This document shows positions 1-10,640 of a DNA stretch of 64,000 nucleotides, piece by piece. Within the stretch, counting starts at the first letter, position 1. Each line of letters begins with the position of its first letter. Below the pieces are notes generated by a model. It was not told the origin of the DNA. It did no database searches and saw nothing but the letters and a program-made list of their open reading frames with translations. The position numbers and the translations under genes are program-made. Location of the stretch: the NCBI GenBank assembly GCA_019400425.1, contig JAFREE010000112.1, positions 19,198-83,197 on the forward strand, written 5' to 3'. This DNA is from Hymenochaete sp. R1 (Eukaryota > Basidiomycota > Agaricomycetes > Hymenochaetales > Hymenochaetaceae).

Positions 1-1844
1 CCAATGTTCGTACATATGCTGAGGGAAGCGCATATAATTCCTGGCCTCACGTTCGAGCATCTTCTCATGGTTCTCGTATTGGTCATCGGGCAGTGACAAC
101 TTCGCCGTGATGCTTACGCGCTGACTCGGAGGCGCCGGCGCACGCGCACCAATGTGTTCGCAAAACGGAGGACGGAACTGCACGAACCACGCGCGCAACG
201 TCTTGTACCTGACTGAATAGAGTTCCTCTTTTGTGATGGCGCTGACGTCCCCGCCCTTGTATATCGCCGCGTATTGCTGGCGCATACCGTAGTTATTGCG
301 ATCTTTCTCCTCAAGACGCTCGACTTCCTTCGGGTCGAGTTTCGATCGACGCTCGTCTTCTTCAAGGTACCGATCCATGATACACGACATGCATGGCTTG
401 GGATCGACGAGCTGCTCGCGCGGAAGCTCCCATTCGACCTGGTACACGAAGGAGTGATGACCCTCGCCAATACGACGGCGCGGGGAGATGTATAAATGTG
501 CCAGAGGGGTAGGTTCGTAGCCCTTTGGGCGGTCACCCTCCATGCCCTTGAATGCATTTTTCTGCTCCTCGGACATCTTGAGGTGGTAGTACCGCGTCTT
601 GTACTCTCTGGTGCCCCATTTGCATTGGTGGGCTTCTAGGGGATTGCGCTGCAGCTTCTTGGCCTCTTCGGAAGTGACTGCGAGGACGTTCCAAGGGTCG
701 TGTACGACAAGGTGGCGCGGGAGGAAGGCAAAAGGGACTCTTTGTTGGAAACGCGGGAGCGGTGCGCTGAATGGCACGAGCGGCCATGGGTCTGGATATA
801 TATTTTGCACGTACATGGAGTTTTTCCCCTGAAAAACTCAAAATCAAATACTGATCGTCGATAAAACGAATAAACCACATACCAAGCCTTCTACGGATGT
901 CTTATCGAATTTGAGAGGCCTCCCGGTCTTACCCTGTGCAACTTGTTCTTCCAACCATTCAAGGTACTCCCCAGTCCTGTATGGCTGAATCTGGTGTGGT
1001 TCTTCTTCAAGGTCCGCCTGCTTGAGCTGGTCGGCCGCAGCGTCGAGCTCGCCGACCTGGCGCATATATGCAGCAAGTTTGCTTCCGGAAGCTAGCGGAG
1101 TGGCCGGAGCGTTCCATAGCACCGTGTTCGACGCGTAAGATATGATAGATGATAAGCAATTTGATACAAATAGGTAGATAGACACGGAAAGACGTACAAA
1201 TAACCCAAAGGCTAGGGCATGACGGGACGCGCATAACACGATAGAGGTCGTAGAGAGTCGCTCCCCAGATTCCACATCCTATACGAATATACACCACACG
1301 GTTCCATACACACCCACGAAAGATGCACGATCAAACAACACGAAGATTCAATTTCACGTAAGCGTCACAGAAAGCAAGCGAGAACACACTACTAACCGTT
1401 CCCCGTGTGCTTGCCTGTCGGCGTCTCCTTGAACGACGGACCATTCGGATTTCTCGGCCAAGACAAGAATATGAACCTCTCCATTCTGTTTCTCACCTTC
1501 TCGACCTCGCTCCGCCCGTCCCTCCCGTACTCAGTGAGAGCGCTAGCGTCTGTCTCCGCTTCCTCCTTCCCCTTGCCCTTAGATTCCGGGTGAATGGCAA
1601 ACTCGTCTTCCTTATTCCACCAACGAATGACGCGCGCCCAATCTGCGTCGGACTTGCGGAAGGTCTCAAAATCATGGTCGTCGGGTACGCGTGGATAGGA
1701 AAAGGTGAGCATGCCTGCTGTGCCTTGCACACCTGGGGCGGAGGTGTCAAAGGACATGGGCGTTTTGGGGGGCGGTGGGGGTTGAGAAGGAGTTTGAGGC
1801 GCTTTCGCCTTTCCTCTTCTGACTCTCGTCTTTCCCTTGGCCAT
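1..1844 (-). CDS. Protein-kinase-like protein, C-terminal part beyond the window
   Basis: Three exons are readable on the minus strand: 1844-1397, 1091-883 and 828 to the window edge, joined in frame by introns of 305 and 54 nt. The start is the ATG at 1844 (MAKGKTRVRRGKAKAP), giving a basic, Pro-rich, probably disordered head. The third exon holds RRRIGEGHHSFVYQVEW, which has the form of a kinase glycine loop (GxGxxSxVY). Further on are TAKLSLP, in the place of the VAIK lysine, and LEREARNYMRFPQHM, in the place of the helix-C glutamate. The catalytic loop and DFG lie outside the window, so activity cannot be judged. About 110 residues separate the glycine loop from the putative lysine, far more than in an ordinary kinase, so this would be a divergent kinase-like fold with a large insertion. 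I know no characterised homologue; similar kinase-like proteins are common in Agaricomycetes (from memory). Confidence 0.6.
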
Positions 1845-2636
1845 GGTTAACGGATATGGGTGAGATGATGGTGATAGGAAGGAAAGGAGGGAGAGGGTGG
1901 TATTTATTCACAGCGAGTTGACAAAAGCAGCATGGCATTTACCTCACTTCATTTCGACGCGTCTTTCGATCGTCTACAGCCTTCTTTCTTCCCTTTCACC
2001 CACTCTTTGGCTCGTTCTCCGAGCGAGCCTTTCAATCAACCATTTTCACAACAACTCATTATTTCTTTCTGTTAAAAGGCTGTTCCGGGAAAATATGTGA
2101 CGTCTAATAGACGTCATTTCATTTCAGCAATTTCAATTGTCAACGAAAAAAAGCATTCGAACCTGCATCAAGAAGGAGAGCTTCATATCTACTGTGGAAA
2201 AGGAACCAAATTGTACAAATTGAAATGGAGAGCCTGGTATCAAAAGAGGGACATTCCGATCTCGCATCCAAGTTACAACTCATTCAGTCGATAGCGATGT
2301 TGAGATCAAGTGAAAGAAATGGCGCAAGACTCTACTCTACGCGTACAACCATCACCAACAAATATTGCATGGCTTTGGATAAATTGCACTTACATACAGC
2401 TCAGCATATTTATATGGGAAGCTTGCTCCAATCCTTCGAAGGATGGTCGGATATTAGCACAAAAATGCCATAATGGGGGATGAACACTCTTTCAGGCCTT
2501 TAAACAGTCCAAAGCTAGATGCGCCTCCAATGCCTTTCTGCCTGGAACCGAATGCTGTATGAGCGTTTCGCTCGGTTGAAAAGAATTGAAGATCAAAGCC
2601 CAAGTCGAGGGACGTCTTTGACAGTCGGCGTAAAGT
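1845..2636. other. Intergenic region, no gene recognised
   Basis: This holds the upstream region of the kinase-like gene at 1844 and about 700 bp of unassigned sequence. Only short ORFs without recognisable composition occur (for example 2097-2294). No tRNA, repeat or conserved coding signal was seen before the dispersed repeat begins at about 2637. Confidence 0.5.
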
Positions 2637-4120
2637 GTCAGCCCTCGACGCGTCAACAAATGTCAACAGCGCGGTTCAAATTCATGGAAGCTACACAGCC
2701 TCTCCGACTCGTAAATACACCACAATCCTTCGCATCAGGTCAGGTAGAACTAAAGGCGTATGGTACTTCTTCCCCCTCCCCCCCTCCGGCCTTCCCCGCG
2801 AGCAGATCTATCTCTGCACCATGGGCTACAAAAGGGACGTCACTATCAATATCCTCTGTGGCACAACAACCCAGTCCTTTTCACCATGACCCAACCATTC
2901 CAGACTGGACTACTGGAATATCGTGACCGTTTCTCGAGTGGTTGTTCTCTAGAAAGTAGCACAGCTTTCGAAATTTCCCAGGCTCTTTGGTCCAAATTCT
3001 ATAAAAGACGTCCTCTCTCGCTCACTTACCGCCTCCCCATCTCTCCCTCGAACCATTACCATCCCTTCATAGGGACGAGGGATTCTCATCATAGCCACTC
3101 AAGGCTTCCTCCTCTACTGTGCTCTTAGGCTCTGCGCGATGCCACACATCATTCTTTCATACCTCTGCCACTCCGCATCCTTATCCTCCGTCGTCTGCAC
3201 AATGCCACACACATACATAACCACATTGCAGACGACACGAGCACAGGTACCACACTGGCCGCTTCGAGATAGAGGTATGTGCCACTCACCGTAAACTCTT
3301 CGTACTCATTCCTCCTTCAGACAGCATCACCGTGGCGAGTGGCAGCTCCAACCAGAGTCTGCCACCGCACCAACCAAGCATCTCTCGACGGCCGGGGCAA
3401 CAACCCAATCCAGGCTTCCACGGTGGGGGTGGCCGCATCGTGGATAGTGAGGCATTGAATTGGCCATGTAAATGCAGAGCTTTCCACTCCTACACATAGC
3501 ATACTGACTCACTGTCTCTGTCAGCCTCATCATATTAATATTGGTCTTCCGCCTCAAAAAGGCGAGTTGGCAGAGGGCTGTCATTTCAGTGACAGCACAG
3601 TGAGTCTGGGTGGATGGGCCAGCTCACTCGAGGGTGCTTCTTTCCACTGCACTGGTAGTCGCACTCTCGATACGCCGGGGTCAGGCGAAATGACCGGGGT
3701 TGGCCAGTCTTACGAGATTGGGTCAACAAAAGGAAGTGGGTGGCAGGGCCTCTTCTACTCCCGACGTACTATGGCGATGGGTTCGACTTCATTGTCGCTT
3801 CCTGTTCCTGGTGCTTATATGCGCGGAGCCATTCTTGTTTCGACCGAGTATTGGGCCGCCATTCAGCGGAGGCATGCTGATTCCTAGTTTCTGGTAAGTA
3901 GAATCATTCTGTAGTTCCTAGCTTTCGACTCACCTTGTTTCTTAGGACCTAGCGACAGATGGACCGAGGATTATTGGGGGCAATATACTGATGATATATT
4001 GCATAATTTAAAAAAACGATGCTTGGTCTGGCTCGAGACCGGGAGTCGGCGCAAGACATCCAATATGGAGCCGATGGGAGGTGGGTGGGCGGGACCACCT
4101 CCGACGGTGAGTGGTTTTTC
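2637..4120 (+). repeat. Dispersed repeat family, copy A (uninterrupted)
   Basis: About 1.45 kb here recurs, with scattered substitutions and small indels, in minus orientation at 60425-61850 and, split by a transposon, at 10330-10640 plus 15521-16668. The start is taken at TGTCAGCCCT (2637), shared with the copy ending at 16668. The first 250 bp is variable between copies and the rest is well conserved. Conserved landmarks are a TATA-like box (CTATAAAAGACG near 3000), an AT-rich box near 3530, intron-like GT/AG motifs (3275 to about 3320; 3895-3944) and a terminal GGTGAGTGG followed by a T-rich run near 4115. Short ORFs such as 3567-3887 are only partly kept between copies, so protein coding is unproven. 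It could be a non-autonomous mobile element or a decayed duplicated gene with its promoter. Confidence 0.8.
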
Positions 4121-4365
4121 TTTTCTTTCGGGTAGATAGTCTCTTTCAATACAGTTTGTCCTCGAGAAACGCCTTTCTGGCGCAGCTTGGGTGATTATGA
4201 ACTTCGAGAAATGGCATTCGGTAGCGTCACTTCCCAGCACTAAAGTTAACTCGGTTAATTATGCATTGAAATTCTTGAAAGATGAGAAGTGCAATTATGA
4301 AGGGAATGCAATGTACAAGAAATAAATACGAACGATGCGAGCGGACGCATTCATGCATGCTAAGA

Positions 4366-5637
4366 CTAGAAAATAGGAATGAAGTCCTGAATGCGATCCC
4401 TCGCGTCCTGAGCGATACACTCTGCAATCCACGTAATACTCCTGATTTCATGCTCTTTGAGCTTCAAGTAGCTATAAAAGACTGCGTACTGGAACTGCTG
4501 AAGGAACGCTTGTTTGTTGAGATGAACCTCCTGCGCGATGAACTTGTCCTCGAGCTGTGCCGCGAGGCTATTACTATCCGAAGATGACGACGCGGACCCA
4601 ACTGACGCGTCGAAGAACGCCCTATACTCCGCCACATGCTCACAAGCCTGCCTGACCTGATCCATCTCGTCCGCCCTCGCAAGCGTATTGTTCCCTTCCG
4701 GGTACAGCACCCCAATATCAGGGAAGAGCCGTGCACGCTGTTCCTTGGAGAGCTCGGTGTTGAACGAGTTGATGGTGACGGAGAGCGTGCGGCGGTCTGC
4801 TTCGAATGCGAGGATGCGGTGCATGACTTCGGCGGTGGGGCCGCCGATTTGGGAGGTACAGAAGTGGTGGAAGTCTTCGAGGTAGGATTTGTAGAGGGTG
4901 TTGCGGATGATTTCGATGTTGAGGTCGTCGAGGTCGGCGGCGGAGAGGCAGTCACGGAAATAGGGCGCTGTGGAGGTTGAGTCAGTATTACAGGATATAT
5001 TTTTTCTTGTGGCGAGAAGGTATCGTACCGAGAGGCGTCTCGACGAGCACGCTCTGATAAAGCTCCTCCACGTTCGTCGCAACACACAGTGCAGGCATCG
5101 TATCAAACACCCCGAGCGGGTGACACCGCTCAAGCAGCTCATGCGTATCGCGTTCGTGGAGCGTGCCGGTGATGAGGAGGACGACGTTGTCGATCATGTA
5201 GGCATAGGTGATGTAGTCGAGGAAGGTGGCGAGGGGTTCGACGGCGTTCGAGCGGAGAAAGTTAAACTGGTCGACGAGGAGCTGCGTGGCTTTGTCGTTT
5301 ATGGTTGAGGTGGATATGGGGAGGGGCTCGTTGGCGAGGAAGTTGCCGTAGTCGGTGGAGGAGAGCTGCATGCGGAAGTCTGCAGAGAGAGAGCGACATT
5401 AAAAACAAGACATCAGTATTGGGGAATACATGCTGAAAAGATGCAGGATATGCATACCTTCGAGGGTGTCGCACTGGGTGAGGTTGGCATAGTGAGATTG
5501 GGTGAGGATGCCTGCTTTGTAACCTCTGACGATGCCCTCCAAGAATCCTCCAGAGACCTATATGAATATTTTAATATTATTTCGAATACAAGATGATGTG
5601 GAATGAACGGGCATACGTTGAAGAGAAGGGCCTCCAT
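4366..5637 (-). CDS. VMA6: V-type proton ATPase subunit d
   Basis: Four exons (5637-5617, 5557-5458, 5379-5029, 4967-4366) splice in frame to a 357-aa protein, the normal length of V-ATPase subunit d (Vma6/AC39). This subunit sits in the membrane V0 sector between the c-ring and the central stalk and couples ATP hydrolysis by V1 to proton pumping into the vacuole and endosomes. Family landmarks are the start [20 protein letters not shown], the stretch [34 protein letters not shown], and the C-terminus [18 protein letters not shown]. The first exon is only 21 nt long and encodes seven residues. The gene is divergent from MPS1 at 6161. The identification is firm. Confidence 0.95.
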
Positions 5638-6160
5638 GGTCGTCGCTGGTCAACGTTGAACGTCCAAGAGACTTGAAGGAAGAGAGCACTGCGCAGATCG
5701 TCGTCAGAGTCTGTTGCTGCTGCTGCTGGTAGGACTTGCGGGACCCCTGACACTTCTAGTCTTACAAGTCACGTGGCGCATTCTTCTCAATCCGGTGGGG
5801 CTTCAACAGAAATTAAGTCGATGAGGATTAATTTGCATTTATAATGCATTTATAATACATTTAAACTCTAAATCAAGAAAAACATTTGCCATTTAATAAG
5901 ACATTTGTGTTATACTTTTAGATTCCAGCTATTAGGGGTCCTGCTTTGGTTCTCGGACGCGGTCACGGACAGTGATTACGTAATGAATACTCTCGAGTCG
6001 CGCGCCTCGTTGTGTTCGACTTTACGCCTCTCTCTTTGACCAACGCTCTTTGTCTTGCCCTCAACATCATCAACACCCTTCGTCAAGATTCGACACCATC
6101 GACAGCATTAGCGAATACAACGACAACGACGGCCTCATCACGTTTTAGCCCCAGTATCTC
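5638..6160. promoter_or_regulatory. Shared divergent promoter region of VMA6 and MPS1
   Basis: This 523-bp gap lies between the start codons of two divergent genes, so it must hold both promoters and 5' leaders. It contains a short GCT/CAG-type run near 5710-5728 and an AT-rich core at about 5830-5915. No specific operator motif could be assigned. Confidence 0.55.
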
Positions 6161-9100
6161 ATGTCCTCAACAACCCTCGATTCTCCAACCCCTTCGACCT
6201 CTCGCTCTCCGCGTTCATCCCCAAGTTTAGGCGACTCAGACGTATCACTCAACATCTCATTCGAGTACAAACTCAACGAGAATGGCCAGATTGTTCGCAT
6301 ATCGAAAGGCTCCCAGAACTCCCCTTCTTCAACCCCGCCAACGCCCCCCAAAACCCAGGAGCTACCTTCCGCTTCCTCAGCATCTCCCCCTGCTTCTCGT
6401 GCTTCTCTAACTAGGTCTGGCAGTTTGCCTGGGGCTGGCGCGTCGACATCAGACCACGCGCCCTCCATTGAGTCTCTTTTAGCTCCCGTTCAGCAATCTC
6501 GTCATTTGACTCGAACCGCCTCAGGACCCGTCAACCTCGCAACGCCCGGTCAGGCAACCCGTCCAACATCCCTCATTGGTTCCTCTACTTCTGGTCTTCC
6601 CAGCACAGGTCGTAAAGTCGGAGGGGCACAGCGTATTCGCAGGGAAGATGTCGAACGTCAGAGACGTGAAGTTGAGGAACAGCTCGCTTTAGAAGCAGAG
6701 GAAAGGGAGCGTGAAAGAGCCAGGAAAGCCATCGAGGAGAAAGAGAACGCGTACGCCACCCATCACGAATCCCGCTACTCACCCCCTCCTTCCTCGTCCC
6801 TCAATTCGCGTCCGATCCACTCTCTACCGTCCCGAACCAACTTCCACGGTATATCTCGCGTCGGGCGTCCCTTGGTGTCTGCCAAAAAGCTTCCGACCGT
6901 GTCCAAAATTGCCGAACACGAGACCGATGAAGCGGAGGCTGATAATGGGGGTGAATTTGGAGAACAGCTACAAGAGCATTACTATCAGCAGCATCGAAAC
7001 TCAAATGAAGGGAAAACTGCCGAGTCGCAAGGCTATGTTCCGAGGACACGTTCAGTTCCTCCCCATAAGGTCCCTTTACCGGCCTCGCGTCCAAACTCGG
7101 TGCATGGCGCTCCTTCACGAGCAAGACGCGTCACTCTCGAGGAGAAATTGCGACAGGAGCAGGAGATCGCGAACGAGGAAGCTCGAGGTGAGTGACTTTG
7201 CTTTCCACAAAACAAGTCGATTTTAAAAGACTTTTTAGCTCTTTTAGAAGAAGAGCAATCCAAACGCAAATCACCTTCGCCCACTCAGAAAGCCGTACAA
7301 GACCCTCATCTTTCTCAACCTCCAGCTCACCTCCGTGGGCATCACCGACGCGACTCTGATACCCTCCGGTCTGGTCCACAATATTCGACGAGAGGGGACA
7401 TGGATCCAGATCCACACCAACTGTCGCCCTCTGCTCGCAGTCTGGGAGGCACAACGATGGTCGCGTCCAACTCTGGCGCCAACCGCGTTAGACGTAGTCC
7501 GTCTCAACTCACCCAAACCGACCGTGATACCCATGGAGGATATGCGAATGGCAAGAGCGGCAAGATGCAGGCTGCCGAGATGAACGGCGCCAGCCGATCT
7601 CAGCAAGCCATTCACCACCCACAACAACAGCAACACCAGCAACAACAATCACATTCACAGTACCAACAGGTGCTCCCCTCTGCAAAGAACCTCATCGTGA
7701 ACAGACGGCCGTACGCGCGTCTCGACCTCATCGGGAAAGGCGGCAGTTCCCGCGTGTACCGGGTTATGAATGCCCAGAACGAAATATTTGCAATCAAGCG
7801 CGTTGCGCTCGACAAGACGGATGACGAGACGATTGGCGGGTATATGAATGAGATCGCGCTGCTGAAACGGCTGGAAGGGAATCATCGGATTATCAGACTG
7901 GTTGATAGTGAGGTGAAGGGAGGCGGGGGGAGTAGTAAGGGGAATTTGATGTTGGTCATGGAGTGTGGTGAAGTTGGTGAGTTGGTATTTTTTGCTGATA
8001 TGACTTTGCTTGGATGTGTGGCTTTTGTGCTGACGAGGACGGGCAAAGATTTGGCTCGATTATTGCAGGAACAACAAAAGGAGCCCATGAATATGGTTTG
8101 GATCGCGTATTATTGGCAACAGGCACGACTTGTTTCCCTTCATATTTCTTGCACGTTATCTCACGCAGACCATTCGTGTAGATCCTTCAAGCTGTGCAGG
8201 TTATTCATGAAGAGAAGATTGTCCACTCTGACCTGAAACCAGCCAACTTCGTCCTCGTCAAAGGTCAGCTGAAGCTAATCGATTTCGGTATCGCAAACGC
8301 CATCGCAAATGACACTACTAACATTCAACGAGACCATCAAGTACGTTGAGACTACATTTCTCAAAATTATCTGTTCTCACATATTCCTTACGCGTTTGCG
8401 GCTCCCTCAAACCCCTCTTTAAGATCGGCACAGTTAACTACATGAGTCCCGAGGCAATAGAGCTCCCCGAGGGCATGCGCCGCCTCAAAGTCGGCCGTCC
8501 CTCCGACGTCTGGTCCCTCGGTTGCATCCTCTATCAAATGGTCTATGGCCAGCCACCCTTCCAGCATCTCAACGTTTACCAGAAAATGAAAGCCATTCCA
8601 GATACGGACCACGTCATCGAGTTCCCGGAAGAGTCTGTGCCAATACTGCCTGCGTCGAAGATACAAGCTCCGGCACAAAGTGGGACTGGGTCTCCGAGTC
8701 CGCCGCAGAGGCTGGAACACTTGGCGAGGAGCGTGCGGACGGATGTGATTGCGACGATGAAGAAGTGTTTGGTAAGGAATCCGAAGGAGAGAGCGACAAT
8801 ACCGGAGTTGTTGGATGACGATTGGTTGGCAATGAAAGAAGGCAAGTGAATGCGTTGGTGTGGACCGCCTCCTTCGTGTCGCTAACGAACACACTTGGAT
8901 CGTAGTCCCCGCCCCAGCTCCACCACCCACACCTCCGCCCCCTCCAACACCAACACCAAAACTAAAGGAGGACGAGACGATCATAAACCCGTACTACATG
9001 CGCCAGCTCCTCCGGTACGCGATCCAGATCGCAAGCGAGGGTCCGCGGCGGATGTCGGAGCAACAGGAGGAATCAGAAGCTGCCGTACGTTTGTTTGCCT

Positions 9101-9304
9101 TTGAAACATGTGCTGCTACTTGAGTGCGAAGTTGACTTTGAGCTGACGGAACACCTTTTGTCGGCATATAGCGACTCGTGCAGGAGCTAAAGGCTATTTC
9201 GGAAGGTACGCGAAATTCTCTCCCGTATTCGTTGTTTTCTTCGCAATAACCCTTCTGACATTCACATTTCTGCATTTTCGATGATAGATAGGGTAGGACC
9301 CTAG
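6161..9304 (+). CDS. MPS1: Dual-specificity spindle checkpoint kinase MPS1 (TTK)
   Basis: Eight exons (6161-7187, 7239-7976, 8049-8122, 8182-8340, 8424-8841, 8906-9084, 9172-9205, 9288-9304) splice in frame to 881 aa. MPS1 phosphorylates kinetochore proteins to activate the spindle assembly checkpoint and acts in spindle pole duplication. The first 500 or so residues are Ser/Pro-rich and disordered, with a helical basic/Glu stretch and a Gln/His-rich tract ([12 protein letters not shown]). The kinase domain begins at [20 protein letters not shown] and has [10 protein letters not shown] (catalytic loop), LIDFGIA (DFG), [11 protein letters not shown] (activation segment typical of MPS1) and [12 protein letters not shown]. 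The end has [14 protein letters not shown], also typical of MPS1 tails. Two introns, 8123-8181 and 8842-8905, appear to use GC rather than GT donors; both are needed to keep the frame. The gene is divergent from VMA6. Confidence 0.93.
8842..8905 (+). other. GC-AG intron in MPS1 (a second at 8123-8181)
   Basis: At 8842 the donor is GCAAGT, the standard GC-type donor, and using it joins ATGAAAGAAG to TCCCCGCC in frame with the MPS1 tail. Reading through gives a stop within nine bases. The intron at 8123 starts GCACGA, a weaker match, but it is the only junction that joins IAYYWQQ to [12 protein letters not shown]. Confidence 0.7.
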
Positions 9305-10329
9305 ACTCGAGGTCGGTAGGTATTCAACGATTCACGCGTGGACCATTTGCTACCTCTATTCATACATTTCATGAGCGGACTTTTTGGAATCGTGTGGCAT
9401 ATTCATTGACGGAAGCATCAGCATACATCTCGTTTACCTCACTCATCCCACTCATTCATACGCCCTTTCCCCTTCCTCTCCATGCATCTATCAATAAATT
9501 TCGTCCCCCTTTCGTTCCGACCAAACCATTTGTTCTTCTCACATCAACACTGAACGATATTTTTCCCTTCCGACTTCCCTACATTTCATGCAATCCCTAT
9601 ACGCATCTCATCACTCCCCATCCTTCTCCCTCACCCTTGACGACCTCGAGCACGTGTAAGAATAATGCTCGACCCACCTCATCCTCTTAGCCTTTTTTCT
9701 TCGAATTCCCCTCTATCCACTTGATACGCTTTCCACTTTCCATTTTCTTTTCCCTTCGAATTTCACTAGCAACATCATCGTCAATTCTTGTCCCCAATCT
9801 TTCATTAATCCACGCAACGCGCAAATGTATATGAAACTGTTTATGAACCCACCTTTTCTTTCTGCAACGCCTTTCCGTTTTTCTTTTGACAACATCGTTA
9901 CGAAATGCCTTCTTTTTCATTCTTTCCTTGTGACTATAGATTAGTCTAGTACCGCTCACTCGCTTGTTCGCTCGCTTTATTGCTTTCGTGTCCACTACCT
10001 CGTCTCATCTCCATTTCTCTACGCATCATTTTTTTCTACTTTCTACTTTTCTGAAATTTCATATTGACCTTTTCCGGGTACGTGATACATGTTTTCCAGT
10101 GCTGTGATGGTCAAAAAAATACTCCGGGATATACTTGCGTAGGCTGAGGCTGAAGTATGAGCGCCAATGATCGGCTTGGACACACAACTGTAAATACTTA
10201 CCAAACAAGAGAGCCAGGAAAGGAGAAAAAAGAAGAAAAGCGCTTCTTTGACTCGCCCTCATCCTTGCTTCGGGCCAAGAAATATATTCGTAAAAGGTTC
10301 AAGTAACAAGAAGCTATCTACTCGAGACG
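9305..10329. other. MPS1 3' region, pyrimidine-rich intergenic DNA
   Basis: The plus strand from about 9420 to 10080 is strongly C/T-rich and probably holds the MPS1 3' untranslated region. The antisense ORF at 9995-9687 is Lys/Arg-rich only because of that base bias. From 10080 to 10329 nothing is recognised before the dispersed repeat. Confidence 0.5.
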
Positions 10330-10640
10330 AGAGGAGAAAAAAAGCCACTCACCGTCGGAGGTGGTCCCGCCCACCCACCTCCCGCCGGCTCCATATTGTC
10401 TTGCGCCGACTCCCGGTCTCGAGCCAGACCAAGCATCGTTTTTTTAAATTATGCAATATATCATCAGTATATTGCCCCCAATAATCCTCGGTCCATCTGT
10501 CGTCAGGTCCTGAGAAACAAGGTGAGTCGAAAGCTAGGAACGCGAAATTGATTTCACTTACCAGAATCTACGAATCAGCATGCCTCCGCTGAATGGCGGC
10601 CCAATACTCGGTCGAAACAAGAATGGCTCCGCGCATATAA
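10330..10640 (-). repeat. Dispersed repeat, 3' part of the copy split by a transposon (copy B)
   Basis: In minus orientation this matches the 3' quarter of copies A and D, from the GTGAGTGG end (about 10348) through the shared ATATTGCAAT/ATCATCAGTATATTG block and GGCATGCTGATTC up to GCGCATATAA at 10640. There the match stops abruptly and the transposon begins. The repeat resumes at 15521, so this and the 15521-16668 part are one former element. Confidence 0.88.
10634..10640 (+). repeat. Target-site duplication, left copy (CATATAA)
   Basis: CATATAA at 10634-10640 is repeated exactly at 15521-15527, on either side of the transposon. Removing one copy and the transposon restores GCGCATATAAGCACC, which is precisely what intact copy D has at 60731-60745 and what copy A has on the opposite strand. 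Confidence 0.9.

Noticed and set aside
3567..3887. 106-aa ORF (and its counterparts at 15802-15497 and 60938-60381) as a protein gene
   Set aside because: It lies in the dispersed repeat. The frame is only partly kept among copies and is cut at different points, and the intron-like GT/AG pairs are better conserved than the codons, so coding is not supported.
2637..4120. Reading the dispersed repeat as a solo LTR
   Set aside because: The TGTCAG start and internal TATA box are LTR-like, but the 3' end (GGTGAGTGG plus T-run) does not end in CA and no 4-6 bp flanking duplication or primer-binding site could be found.
9687..9995. 102-aa Lys/Arg-rich minus-strand ORF
   Set aside because: It is the reverse of a C/T-rich 3' region of MPS1; the composition explains both its charge and its lack of stops.
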